Positions 1 to 5,519 of a stretch of DNA of 5,526 nt are shown piece after piece. The DNA comes from Sphingomonas sp. (GTDB taxonomy: Bacteria; Pseudomonadota; Alphaproteobacteria; Sphingomonadales; Sphingomonadaceae). The stretch's first letter is position 1. Each line of letters begins with the position of its first letter. The stretch lies in the NCBI GenBank assembly GCA_019747165.1, contig JAIERC010000433.1:1-5526 (forward strand), given 5' to 3'. The notes beneath the pieces are model-generated. The model did no database searches and was not told where the DNA came from. It was given only the letters and a program-made list of their open reading frames with translations. The translations under genes and the position numbers were made by a program.

Positions 1-1172
1 GCAATCCGGGCATAGCCCAGCATGCAACGATCGCCCCGATTGATCCCGCGGACCACCGCGCCATCATCGATTTCTGTCTGCGACATTCCGTGCAGCTAGT
101 CGTTATCGGGCCGGAAGCGCCGCTGGTTGACGGGTTGGCGGATAATCTGCGGACGATGAAGATCGCGGTTTTCGGCCCCGACGCCAAAGCGGCGCAGCTT
201 GAGGGCTCCAAGGGCTTCACCAAGGATTTGTGCAAACGCGCCGGCATCCCAACCGCGCGCTATGCCCGGGTGACGTCGCGCGACGGCGCGCTGGCGGCGC
301 TTGGTGATTTCGCCCTGCCCGTCGTGATCAAGGCCGATGGTCTATCCGCCGGCAAAGGCGTGACAATCGCTGCCACCCGCGAGGAAGCTGAAGCGGCGCT
401 GGAGGGCATGTTCGGCAAATCGGGCGGTGATGCGGTGATCGAGGAATTTCTGGCGGGCGAAGAAGCCAGCCTGTTCGTGCTGACTGATGGCACAACGATC
501 ATCAACTTCGGCTCAGCGCAGGATCACAAGCGCGTCGGCGATGGCGATACCGGCCCCAATACCGGCGGCATGGGTGCCTATAGCCCCGCGCGGGTGCTGA
601 CCCCGGCGCTGGAGGCACAAGCCATCGACACGATCATCGCGCCAACGGTGAAGGCAATGGCCGATGCCGGCATGCCTTTTTCGGGCGTGCTCTATGCCGG
701 GCTGATGCTGACCGCAGATGGCCCCAAGCTGATCGAATATAATGCGCGTTTCGGTGATCCCGAATGCCAGGTGCTGATGCTCCGGCTGGAGAGCGATCTG
801 CTGGCGCTGATGCTCGCGACCGCGCAGGGGACACTGGCGGATTGCCCCCCGCCCATTTTTTCAAATGATGTCGCGTTGACGGTAGTGATGGCCGCGCGCG
901 GCTATCCCGGCACGCCCGAACCGGATGGCGCGATTGGCGATCTGGCGGCGGCGGAAGCCGCAGGCGCGCTGGTCTTTCAAGCAGGCACCCGCGAGATCGA
1001 CGGCACCCTGGTCGCCAGCGGCGGCCGGGTGCTGACCGTCACGGCCCGCGCCGCCAATGTCCGCACCGCCCAGGCGCTGGCCTATCGCGGTGTTGACGCC
1101 CTGAATTTTCCCAGCGGCTTTTGCCGGCGCGATATTGGCTGGCGCGAAATTGCCCGTGAAACGGCTCGATAA
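1..1172 (+). CDS. purD: Phosphoribosylamine--glycine ligase (GAR synthetase), 5'-truncated by the window edge
   Basis: This cytosolic enzyme joins glycine to 5-phosphoribosylamine using ATP, the second step of de novo purine synthesis. The reading frame is open from nt 3, so the GTG at nt 90 is an internal Val codon and not the start. The first visible residues, NPGIAQHATIAPID, match the usual PurD N-terminal region just after the glycine-rich GxGGREHAL segment. About 30 residues therefore lie outside the window, and 389 are present. Family motifs appear in order: VIGPEAPL (about nt 102-125), the ATP-grasp motif VIKADGLSAGKGV (about nt 321-362), the HKRVGDGDTGPNTGGMGAYSPA stretch in two parts (HKRVGDGD, then NTGGMGAYSPA; about nt 525-591) and EYNARFGDPECQ (nt 735-770). 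The C-terminus is intact, with the typical FCRRDIGWR ending shortly before the TAA stop at nt 1170-1172. There is no frameshift. A membrane/HHH protein gene follows after 75 bases. Confidence 0.97.
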   Translation, partial: NPGIAQHATIAPIDPADHRAIIDFCLRHSVQLVVIGPEAPLVDGLADNLRTMKIAVFGPDAKAAQLEGSKGFTKDLCKRAGIPTARYARVTSRDGALAALGDFALPVVIKADGLSAGKGVTIAATREEAEAALEGMFGKSGGDAVIEEFLAGEEASLFVLTDGTTIINFGSAQDHKRVGDGDTGPNTGGMGAYSPARVLTPALEAQAIDTIIAPTVKAMADAGMPFSGVLYAGLMLTADGPKLIEYNARFGDPECQVLMLRLESDLLALMLATAQGTLADCPPPIFSNDVALTVVMAARGYPGTPEPDGAIGDLAAAEAAGALVFQAGTREIDGTLVASGGRVLTVTARAANVRTAQALAYRGVDALNFPSGFCRRDIGWREIARETAR

Positions 1173-1231
1173 CCGGCCTCAACCGTTGGAACACGGCACC
1201 ACGGCTGATAAGCAGATCGCGCAGCGCGGCC

Positions 1232-1240
1232 AGAGGAGAG
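1232..1240 (+). promoter_or_regulatory. Shine-Dalgarno site for the HHH-domain gene
   Basis: The purine-rich sequence AGAGGAGAG lies 7 bases before the ATG at nt 1248. This is the best ribosome binding site in the first half of the window. It fixes the start at nt 1248 over the in-frame ATG at nt 1281, although the adjacent GTG at nt 1251 would also be within reach. Confidence 0.75.
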
Positions 1241-1247
1241 TGACGTT

Positions 1248-1808
1248 ATGGTGACCAGTACCACGGCCGGTGCCGGGGCGATGACCTCGGTCAGCGTTGT
1301 GCTGATTGCCCTTGGCATCCTCTTTGCCGTTGCGATGATGCTCTGGGGATCGATGCGCCGCCGCGTTAAAGAGCGCGAAGTTGCAGAAGCCAAACGCCAT
1401 GCGGTGGTCGCCGGCCACACCCCCACAGTGATTGCCCCCGATGCGCCGATCGAAACACCCGTCGCCCCTGCTGCCCCGACGACCGAGCCAGATCTCCAGC
1501 CCACCAGCGCCGCTGTCTCTGATCCGGTTGCAGCAAAACCGGCGGCGGAGCCCTCATCCGGCGAACTATTGCCCGTCACGCTGTTGAAGGGACTGGGGCC
1601 AAAAGCGGCGGCGCGACTGGCGGCGCTGGGCATCACGACAATCGATCAGCTCGCGGTCCTGTCGCCCGCCGAAATCACCGCGCTAGATGCGCAGATGGAA
1701 AGCTTTGTCGGCCGGATCGCGCGGGATCGCTGGATCGAACAGGCGCGGCTGCTGGCGGCTGGAGACAAAGCGGGATTCGAAGCGGCCTTTGGCAAGCTGG
1801 GGGGGTAG
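1248..1808 (+). CDS. Membrane-anchored helix-hairpin-helix domain protein of unknown function
   Basis: The exact role is unknown. The 186-residue protein has three visible parts. Residues about 14-34 form one hydrophobic membrane helix (SVSVVLIALGILFAVAMML), followed by a basic RRRVKER stretch that suggests the rest is cytoplasmic. Residues about 55-106 are an Ala/Pro/Thr-rich linker, probably disordered. Residues about 110-171 hold a helix-hairpin-helix-like domain, with LLKGLGPKAAARLAALGI, then TIDQLAVLSPAEI, then FVGRIARDRWIEQARLL. This pattern (KGLGPK, LGI, the 'F.GRI.RD.WI.QA' tail) is known from C-terminal extensions of alphaproteobacterial ribosomal protein L21 and NuoE-like proteins and from free-standing small proteins. 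Such domains can bind nucleic acid non-specifically, but here that is inference. The start is supported by a strong Shine-Dalgarno site. The gene lies 75 bases after purD with no clear terminator between them, so co-transcription is likely. The stop is TAG. Confidence 0.85.
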   Translation: MVTSTTAGAGAMTSVSVVLIALGILFAVAMMLWGSMRRRVKEREVAEAKRHAVVAGHTPTVIAPDAPIETPVAPAAPTTEPDLQPTSAAVSDPVAAKPAAEPSSGELLPVTLLKGLGPKAAARLAALGITTIDQLAVLSPAEITALDAQMESFVGRIARDRWIEQARLLAAGDKAGFEAAFGKLGG

Positions 1809-1847
1809 GACGTAAACCCATCAACGACCGCCTTTGGCGCAAGGGCT

Positions 1848-2012
1848 GAATGGCGGACTTTGGGTGGGTGGGTCGCTGCCCGGCAACTTTTGGAAAGGTT
1901 GGACGCGATACCTGCTATTGATTGGCACAGAGCAATGCGGCAGCAACCGGCCCAACTGTTGCCGTTCGCCTGCGCGGGCTTGAAGGTCTGCTCGTGACAA
2001 AATCCGCCATTC
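1848..2012. repeat. Spaced inverted repeat, possible degenerate intergenic repeat element
   Basis: GAATGGCGGACTTTG at nt 1848-1862 and CAAAATCCGCCATTC at nt 1998-2012 are reverse complements at 14 of 15 positions. They enclose about 135 bases that contain further small stems. The whole unit is about 165 bases and lies entirely between genes. This resembles a non-autonomous repeat or a degraded insertion element. No transposase frame and no clear target-site duplication are visible. Whether it recurs in the genome cannot be told from one window. Confidence 0.45.
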
Positions 2013-2050
2013 GCTCGTTGGGTGCGTGCAATGCAGCGCAAGGGCACAGG

Positions 2051-2083
2051 GCCTCCAGAGCGAGGCGCAAGATTTTCGATTTT
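2051..2083 (+). terminator. Weak candidate Rho-independent terminator
   Basis: A perfect 5-base-pair stem GCCTC/GAGGC (nt 2051-2055 and 2062-2066) with a six-base loop is followed after about six bases by a T-rich stretch with two TTTT runs (nt 2071-2083). The stem is short, the T-run is interrupted and not directly adjacent, and the site is about 240 bases after the upstream stop codon, so this is only a possibility. Confidence 0.2.
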
Positions 2084-2115
2084 CAAAGCCGCTGCGCTGA
2101 CGCATTACCGAGCCG

Positions 2116-3243
2116 ATGATCAGTTTCGGCTCGATGAGTATCACATTGCTGCTTGGTGCGGTGCAGGGCTTGGTTCTGGCAGCGTTGCTTCTTGGCGCGC
2201 GACATAACCGTTCCGCCAATCGCTATCTTGCGCTTCTTATTGTGGCGGTGGCCGTGCTGATTACGCCGTACATCATCGGTTATGCCGGATTCTACGACAA
2301 ATGGCCGAGCCTTAGCTTCGCGCCCTTTTCCTACACATTGGCGTTCGGCCCGTTGATCTATTTCTATACCGTCAGTCTGGTCGACACGACGCCAGAGCGG
2401 ACGTGGCCGCATTTCGCGCCAGTCGCCGTGCAATTTCTGGCCGATGCGCTGGTTTTTCCGCTACCGCTCTCGACCAAGAACTGGTGGGACGGCTTTGCCA
2501 ATGCGCCGATCATTGCGCCGGCCTTGGAATATGCATCGCTGGTATCGATTGCCGCCTATGGGTTTGTCGCTTTCCAGCGATATCGAGACTATCGCCGTTG
2601 GCTTGACGATAACCGCACCGATGGTGTCGATTTCGACCCAAGCTGGATCAGAAACTTCTTGTTCGCGCTGGCGGGCGTTGCGTCGATCTGGTTTGGATTC
2701 ACCATTGCCAACTGGCTGAACCCCGCGCGCAACTATTTCGACCAGTTCTGGCTGTACGTCGTTTTCTCCGCGCTCGTCATCTATCTTGGTGTCGCAGGCT
2801 GGCGCCATTCGGAAACGACGTTCCCAAAGCCGTCCGCGGCCGCGGCTGCGTCCCCCCAGATAGCCTTGGTATCAAGCGATGCTGGACGCAACTGGGTCGA
2901 ACAGGGGCGGCAGTGGCTCGATGAGATCGACAAGGCCGAATTCTGGCGCGACCCCGATCTTACACTTGCTTCGCTCGCCCGACGACTGGGCACCAACACG
3001 GCCTATCTGTCGCGCGGGCTGAACGAGGGCGCCGGCGAGAATTTCAATGCGATCATTAATCGCCGCCGAGTCGCCGCTGTGCAACAATGGCTCGCTCTTC
3101 CCACCGAAACCCGGGACATGCTGACCTTGGCATTCGATGCAGGATTTCGCTCGAAACCGAGCTTTAATCGTGCCTTTGCCGATTTTGCGGGGATGAGCCC
3201 AACGGCGTGGCGTCTCAAATCACAAAAACTACTCGCTGCTTGA
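2116..3243 (+). CDS. AraC-family transcriptional regulator with multi-pass membrane N-terminal domain
   Basis: This is a DNA-binding regulator tethered in the inner membrane. The 375-residue protein has about seven hydrophobic segments, at roughly residues 8-27, 37-57, 69-88, 99-116, 131-153, 179-201 and 210-229. An Ala-rich linker (about 238-247) leads to a C-terminal AraC/XylS-type DNA-binding domain (about 258-372). Its first helix-turn-helix is near 282-303 (LTLASLARRLGTNTAYLSRG) and the second spans about 334-365, with the family-typical AFDAGFRSKPSFNRAF and the SPTAWR ending. The seven-helix half probably senses a membrane or periplasmic signal; its ligand is unknown. The start is uncertain. 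Neither ATG 2116 nor the in-frame ATG 2134 (MSITLLLGAVQG) has a good Shine-Dalgarno site, and the later one gives the compact N-terminus usual for such proteins. The secreted S41 gene 70 bases downstream is the likely target or partner. Confidence 0.9.
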   Translation: MISFGSMSITLLLGAVQGLVLAALLLGARHNRSANRYLALLIVAVAVLITPYIIGYAGFYDKWPSLSFAPFSYTLAFGPLIYFYTVSLVDTTPERTWPHFAPVAVQFLADALVFPLPLSTKNWWDGFANAPIIAPALEYASLVSIAAYGFVAFQRYRDYRRWLDDNRTDGVDFDPSWIRNFLFALAGVASIWFGFTIANWLNPARNYFDQFWLYVVFSALVIYLGVAGWRHSETTFPKPSAAAAASPQIALVSSDAGRNWVEQGRQWLDEIDKAEFWRDPDLTLASLARRLGTNTAYLSRGLNEGAGENFNAIINRRRVAAVQQWLALPTETRDMLTLAFDAGFRSKPSFNRAFADFAGMSPTAWRLKSQKLLAA

Positions 3244-3313
3244 GGAGTTGAGGCGACCGGCCGGACACGGTCGGCCAGATCGGACGGGCAATGTCCCAAC
3301 TGGAGCCTGACCG
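3244..3313 (+). promoter_or_regulatory. Short spacer with Shine-Dalgarno site for the S41 gene and a small dyad
   Basis: The 70-base gap contains GGAG at nt 3302-3305, eight bases before ATG 3314, which supports that start. Upstream of it lie two mutually exclusive 5-base stems, GGCCG/CGGCC (3259-3263 with 3272-3276) and GACCG/CGGTC (3255-3259 with 3268-3272). No T-run follows, so the dyad is not a convincing terminator; it could be an operator or a translational element. Co-transcription with the AraC-type gene is plausible. Confidence 0.5.
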
Positions 3314-5290
3314 ATGCGACCCTCATTTCTCCTTGCTGCCACCGCTGTTTCTGCAACTGCTATTGCCGTCGCTGTTCCGGGTATCGCGACGGCCCAACAA
3401 GCAACGTCCGTCGCTGCATATCAGCCGCGCATCCTTTCGGCACAAGACGCACGCGCCGATGTGGCTTTGCTGCGGCGCGCGCTCGAAACCGTCCATCCGG
3501 GCCTGTATCGCTATTCGAGCAAGGCCCAGATCGATGCCGCCTTTGCGCGGCTGGAGGCAGCCGCCTCGCGCCCGATCAGCGACCTGGCCTTGCACAGTGA
3601 GATCGCGCTGATGCTGGCGACGATCCACTGCGACCACACCAAAGCGGAAATGTCGGACGCGATGACCGCGTATCGCAAGACCAATCCGACGCATCTGCCA
3701 TTCCGCTTCAAGATCATTGAAGGGCGGATGATCGTGATCTCGAACGACGGGCAGGCCGGCGCGCCGCCGGTCGGCACCGAGATTCTGAAGATCAACGGCA
3801 TGCCGGTTCCGACGCTCCTGCTCAAACTCGCGCCCACGGTCGCCTATGATGGCGGGACGGATCAGGCGATTGCGGTCAAGCTGGGCGACGACAGCGACCT
3901 GCAAGGCGACGATTTCAACGAATATTATCCGTCCTTCTTCGGCTTTCCGAGCAGCTGGAAGGTCGCCTGGAAGCCGATCGGCGCGCAAAGCGGCACCGAA
4001 GCAACGCTGACGCCGATCACGTTCAATCGTTGGATCGATCTGCCGACACCTGACGGCAATTATCGGAACGAATTCTACAAGGCCATCACCTGGCGCATGG
4101 CGGGCAAAGTCGCGCGGTTGAAGATCGACACATTTGTCAACTATCGCAATCCCGTTCAGACGACGGCGTTTCTGGGTGGCTTTTTCAAGGCAATGAAGGA
4201 CGCAGGCACCGAACGGCTGATCCTCGATCTGCGCAACAATGGCGGCGGTTCAGAGGATGTGTCGATCGCGCTCGGGCGTTACCTTCTTCCACAACCGTTC
4301 ATTTGGTCAAAACCGGTACGCTACAAGGCAATTCGCTACGGCGACCTTCCGAAATACATGGAGAGCTGGGGCGATACCGAAGAACTCTTCAATCCCCCGG
4401 CTGGAAATTTTACGCGCACGGCCGACGGTTGGTACGACCGTATCCCCGACGCATCGGGCGTGGAGACAAGTGATGATGTCAGCACGATCGAGCATGCCCT
4501 GTCGCCGGATCGCTTCACCGGGAAGCTCGTCATTCTAACCGGCCCACAGAATGGATCGGGCGCGACACGGACCGTCGCCCAGCTAAAGGAGCGCGCTGGC
4601 GCACTTCTGGTTGGGGAAGATGGTGCCGGCAGCGCCGAAGGGCCGACCTCGGGCCAGATCTTCCTAATGACCCTTCCGAACAGCAACCTGAAGGTGCGGA
4701 TCGCCAACGCCTGGAACCGGACGAACATCAAATCATGGGTGCCCAACATGGGGGTTCCAGCCGATGTCTTGGTCGTGCCGACGCTGGCCGACTTTCAAGC
4801 GGGTCGTGATCGCGCGCTCGAGGTTGCCCGCGGTGCCGCAATACCCGCCTTGTCTGATCCGGCCAAGAAGCTGGCCGCGGCGCTGAAGGGGCATTGGAGC
4901 GGCACGCTTGATTATCGAGATTATGGCAATGATGGGCGGGCCATCCTGTCTACAATTCTCGAGGTGGATGGTCTCAGCCTTTCGTGGACCTATGACGATG
5001 GTCCCACCAAAACGGTCCGATCGACCGAGGTTTGGGCGTTCGATCCGACCGGGCAGCGCGTGACGATCCGCAAAGGGAGTAAGATATCGACCAGCCTTGT
5101 GTCCGAACTCCGCCAATCGGCGGATGGCGGTCTTACGGTAATCCTCGACGGCATGGGCAATGAGAATGGTAAGCAGGTCATTCTGAGAACGATTCTGACC
5201 CTCGGCCAAGGGACATTGCGGATGACGCAACTAAGCCGCACACCGCGCACGCCGTTTCTGATGCGCCACAGTTACGAGTTGCGGCGGTAG
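3314..5290 (+). CDS. Exported S41-family peptidase-like protein with extra C-terminal beta-rich domain
   Basis: This is probably a periplasmic or surface serine peptidase of the tail-specific/tricorn-like S41 group; its substrate is unknown. Residues 1 to about 27 are a signal peptide with a long hydrophobic core and an ATAQQ-type cleavage region. Residues about 43-115 form the helical N-terminal part, ending in LATIHCDHTKAE, where His108 sits at the place of the conserved 'DGHT' His. Residues about 128-170 look PDZ-like (GTEILKINGMPV). The S41 core follows: ARLKIDTF (267-274), LILDLRNNGGG (302-312), LVILTGPQNGSGA (405-417) with candidate nucleophile Ser415, LLVGEDGAGSAEG (431-443), and GVPADVLVVPT (480-490), which ends the domain. 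Residues about 520-658 form an additional W.G.L.Y.DYG-type, beta-strand-rich domain, possibly lipocalin-like. The Lys of the CtpA Ser-Lys dyad (in GKG) is absent here, so a Ser-His type mechanism, or loss of activity, must be considered. The start is supported by GGAG at 3302-3305; the stop is TAG. Confidence 0.88.
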   Translation: MRPSFLLAATAVSATAIAVAVPGIATAQQATSVAAYQPRILSAQDARADVALLRRALETVHPGLYRYSSKAQIDAAFARLEAAASRPISDLALHSEIALMLATIHCDHTKAEMSDAMTAYRKTNPTHLPFRFKIIEGRMIVISNDGQAGAPPVGTEILKINGMPVPTLLLKLAPTVAYDGGTDQAIAVKLGDDSDLQGDDFNEYYPSFFGFPSSWKVAWKPIGAQSGTEATLTPITFNRWIDLPTPDGNYRNEFYKAITWRMAGKVARLKIDTFVNYRNPVQTTAFLGGFFKAMKDAGTERLILDLRNNGGGSEDVSIALGRYLLPQPFIWSKPVRYKAIRYGDLPKYMESWGDTEELFNPPAGNFTRTADGWYDRIPDASGVETSDDVSTIEHALSPDRFTGKLVILTGPQNGSGATRTVAQLKERAGALLVGEDGAGSAEGPTSGQIFLMTLPNSNLKVRIANAWNRTNIKSWVPNMGVPADVLVVPTLADFQAGRDRALEVARGAAIPALSDPAKKLAAALKGHWSGTLDYRDYGNDGRAILSTILEVDGLSLSWTYDDGPTKTVRSTEVWAFDPTGQRVTIRKGSKISTSLVSELRQSADGGLTVILDGMGNENGKQVILRTILTLGQGTLRMTQLSRTPRTPFLMRHSYELRR

Positions 5291-5305
5291 CAGCCCTGTC
5301 TTGTT

Positions 5306-5318
5306 CGATCGACGATCG
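5306..5318. repeat. Near-perfect short palindrome, CGATCG-A-CGATCG
   Basis: Two copies of the palindromic hexamer CGATCG are separated by a single A, giving a 13-base sequence that is both a tandem direct repeat and an odd-centred inverted repeat. It begins 15 bases after the S41 stop codon. It could be a protein binding site, part of an element boundary, or chance in GC-rich DNA that often uses GATCG. Confidence 0.3.
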
Positions 5319-5355
5319 TATTGGGAACGTCGGGTAAGTCCCAGACCAAGTCATG

Positions 5356-5385
5356 ATGATAGGAGCCAGGGACCACGGGCGTCAT
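5356..5385 (+). other. Predicted hairpin with a one-sided bulge
   Basis: ATGAT (5356-5360) pairs with GTCAT (5381-5385, one G-U), and GCC (5365-5367) pairs with GGC (5378-5380), leaving AGGA bulged on the 5' side and a ten-base loop. The 3' strand is continuous. Its shape resembles the next hairpin at 5426-5456. Confidence 0.3.
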
Positions 5386-5425
5386 AAACGAATGGCGTGT
5401 TTCGGGATCTCCGCTCCTGCACGTC

Positions 5426-5456
5426 GATGGCGAGAATGGGGCGAACCCAGCCAATC
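5426..5456 (+). other. Predicted hairpin with a one-sided bulge and short purine-rich loop
   Basis: TGGC (5428-5431) pairs with GCCA (5450-5453) and TGGG (5437-5440) with CCCA (5446-5449). The 3' strand is continuous, GAGAA (5432-5436) is bulged on the 5' side, and the loop is GCGAA. The outer pairs G5426-C5456 and A5427-T5455 extend the stem if one A is bulged. This is the strongest local fold in the tract. Confidence 0.4.
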
Positions 5457-5495
5457 CTGATGGTGTGGACGCCCCCTGACGGCATTGATGTGCCA

Positions 5496-5519
5496 GAGTG
5501 GAGGTGTTGAACTTCACTT
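5496..5519 (+). other. Hairpin abutting the terminal Shine-Dalgarno site
   Basis: AGTGGAG (5497-5503) pairs with CTTCACT (5512-5518) with one G-U pair and an eight-base loop; G5496-T5519 can add another G-U. The stem ends exactly where the Shine-Dalgarno sequence begins, so it could set ribosome access or mark the 3' edge of a structured RNA. Confidence 0.4.

Larger units (their letters stand above)
1809..2115. other. Intergenic tract with inverted repeat and small hairpins; no credible gene
   Basis: Short open frames cross these 307 bases on both strands, but none has a Shine-Dalgarno site or a recognisable product. The tract contains a small perfect hairpin (CGCC/GGCG, nt 1829-1839), a spaced inverted repeat (arms at nt 1848-1862 and 1998-2012), three G-tracts in GGGTGGGTGGG (nt 1862-1872), and an 8-pair stem with one G-T pair (CGGCAGCA at 1938-1945 with TGTTGCCG at 1957-1964). 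It also holds a GC hairpin followed by T-rich DNA (nt 2051-2083). It must carry the end of the purD-side transcript and the promoter of the AraC-type gene, but I see no convincing -35/-10 pair. Confidence 0.6.

Noticed and set aside
90..1172. Reading the GTG at nt 90 as the purD start
   Set aside because: The frame stays open back to nt 3 and the upstream codons encode conserved PurD residues, so the gene simply runs in from outside the window.
1082..1636. Long minus-strand open frame of 184 codons
   Set aside because: It lies over the end of purD and the HHH gene. Its composition (Ala/Ser/Thr-rich, low complexity) is that of an antisense shadow in GC-rich DNA, with no recognisable domain.
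1862..1872. Possible G-quadruplex at GGGTGGGTGGG
   Set aside because: Only three adjacent G-tracts are present. The nearest fourth GGG (1843-1845) is 16 bases away, so a stable quadruplex is doubtful.
1922..2119. Small + strand open frame in the 1809-2115 gap
   Set aside because: It needs a TTG start, has no Shine-Dalgarno site, spans the inverted repeat arm and has no recognisable product. The overlapping minus-strand frames (1646-2086, 1821-2219) fail for the same reasons.
3291..3611. + strand frame starting 23 bases before the S41 gene
   Set aside because: It overlaps the S41 signal peptide in another frame, is rich in Arg/Ser/Pro like a shadow, and lacks its own ribosome binding site. 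The GGAG at 3302 serves ATG 3314.
3323..3988. Minus-strand frame of 221 codons inside the S41 gene
   Set aside because: It is Arg-rich with no domain, lies fully antisense to a gene with clear family motifs, and has no context supporting expression.
5321..5343. Terminator after the S41 gene (TGGGA/TCCCA stem)
   Set aside because: The stem is five pairs with a twelve-base loop and no following T-run, so it does not meet the pattern of a Rho-independent terminator.
5272..5517. Minus-strand frame of 81 codons in the right-hand tract
   Set aside because: It starts at a GTG with no Shine-Dalgarno sequence on that strand (upstream reads CTCCTCTAA), overlaps the S41 stop and has no recognisable family. 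The tract is better described as non-coding.
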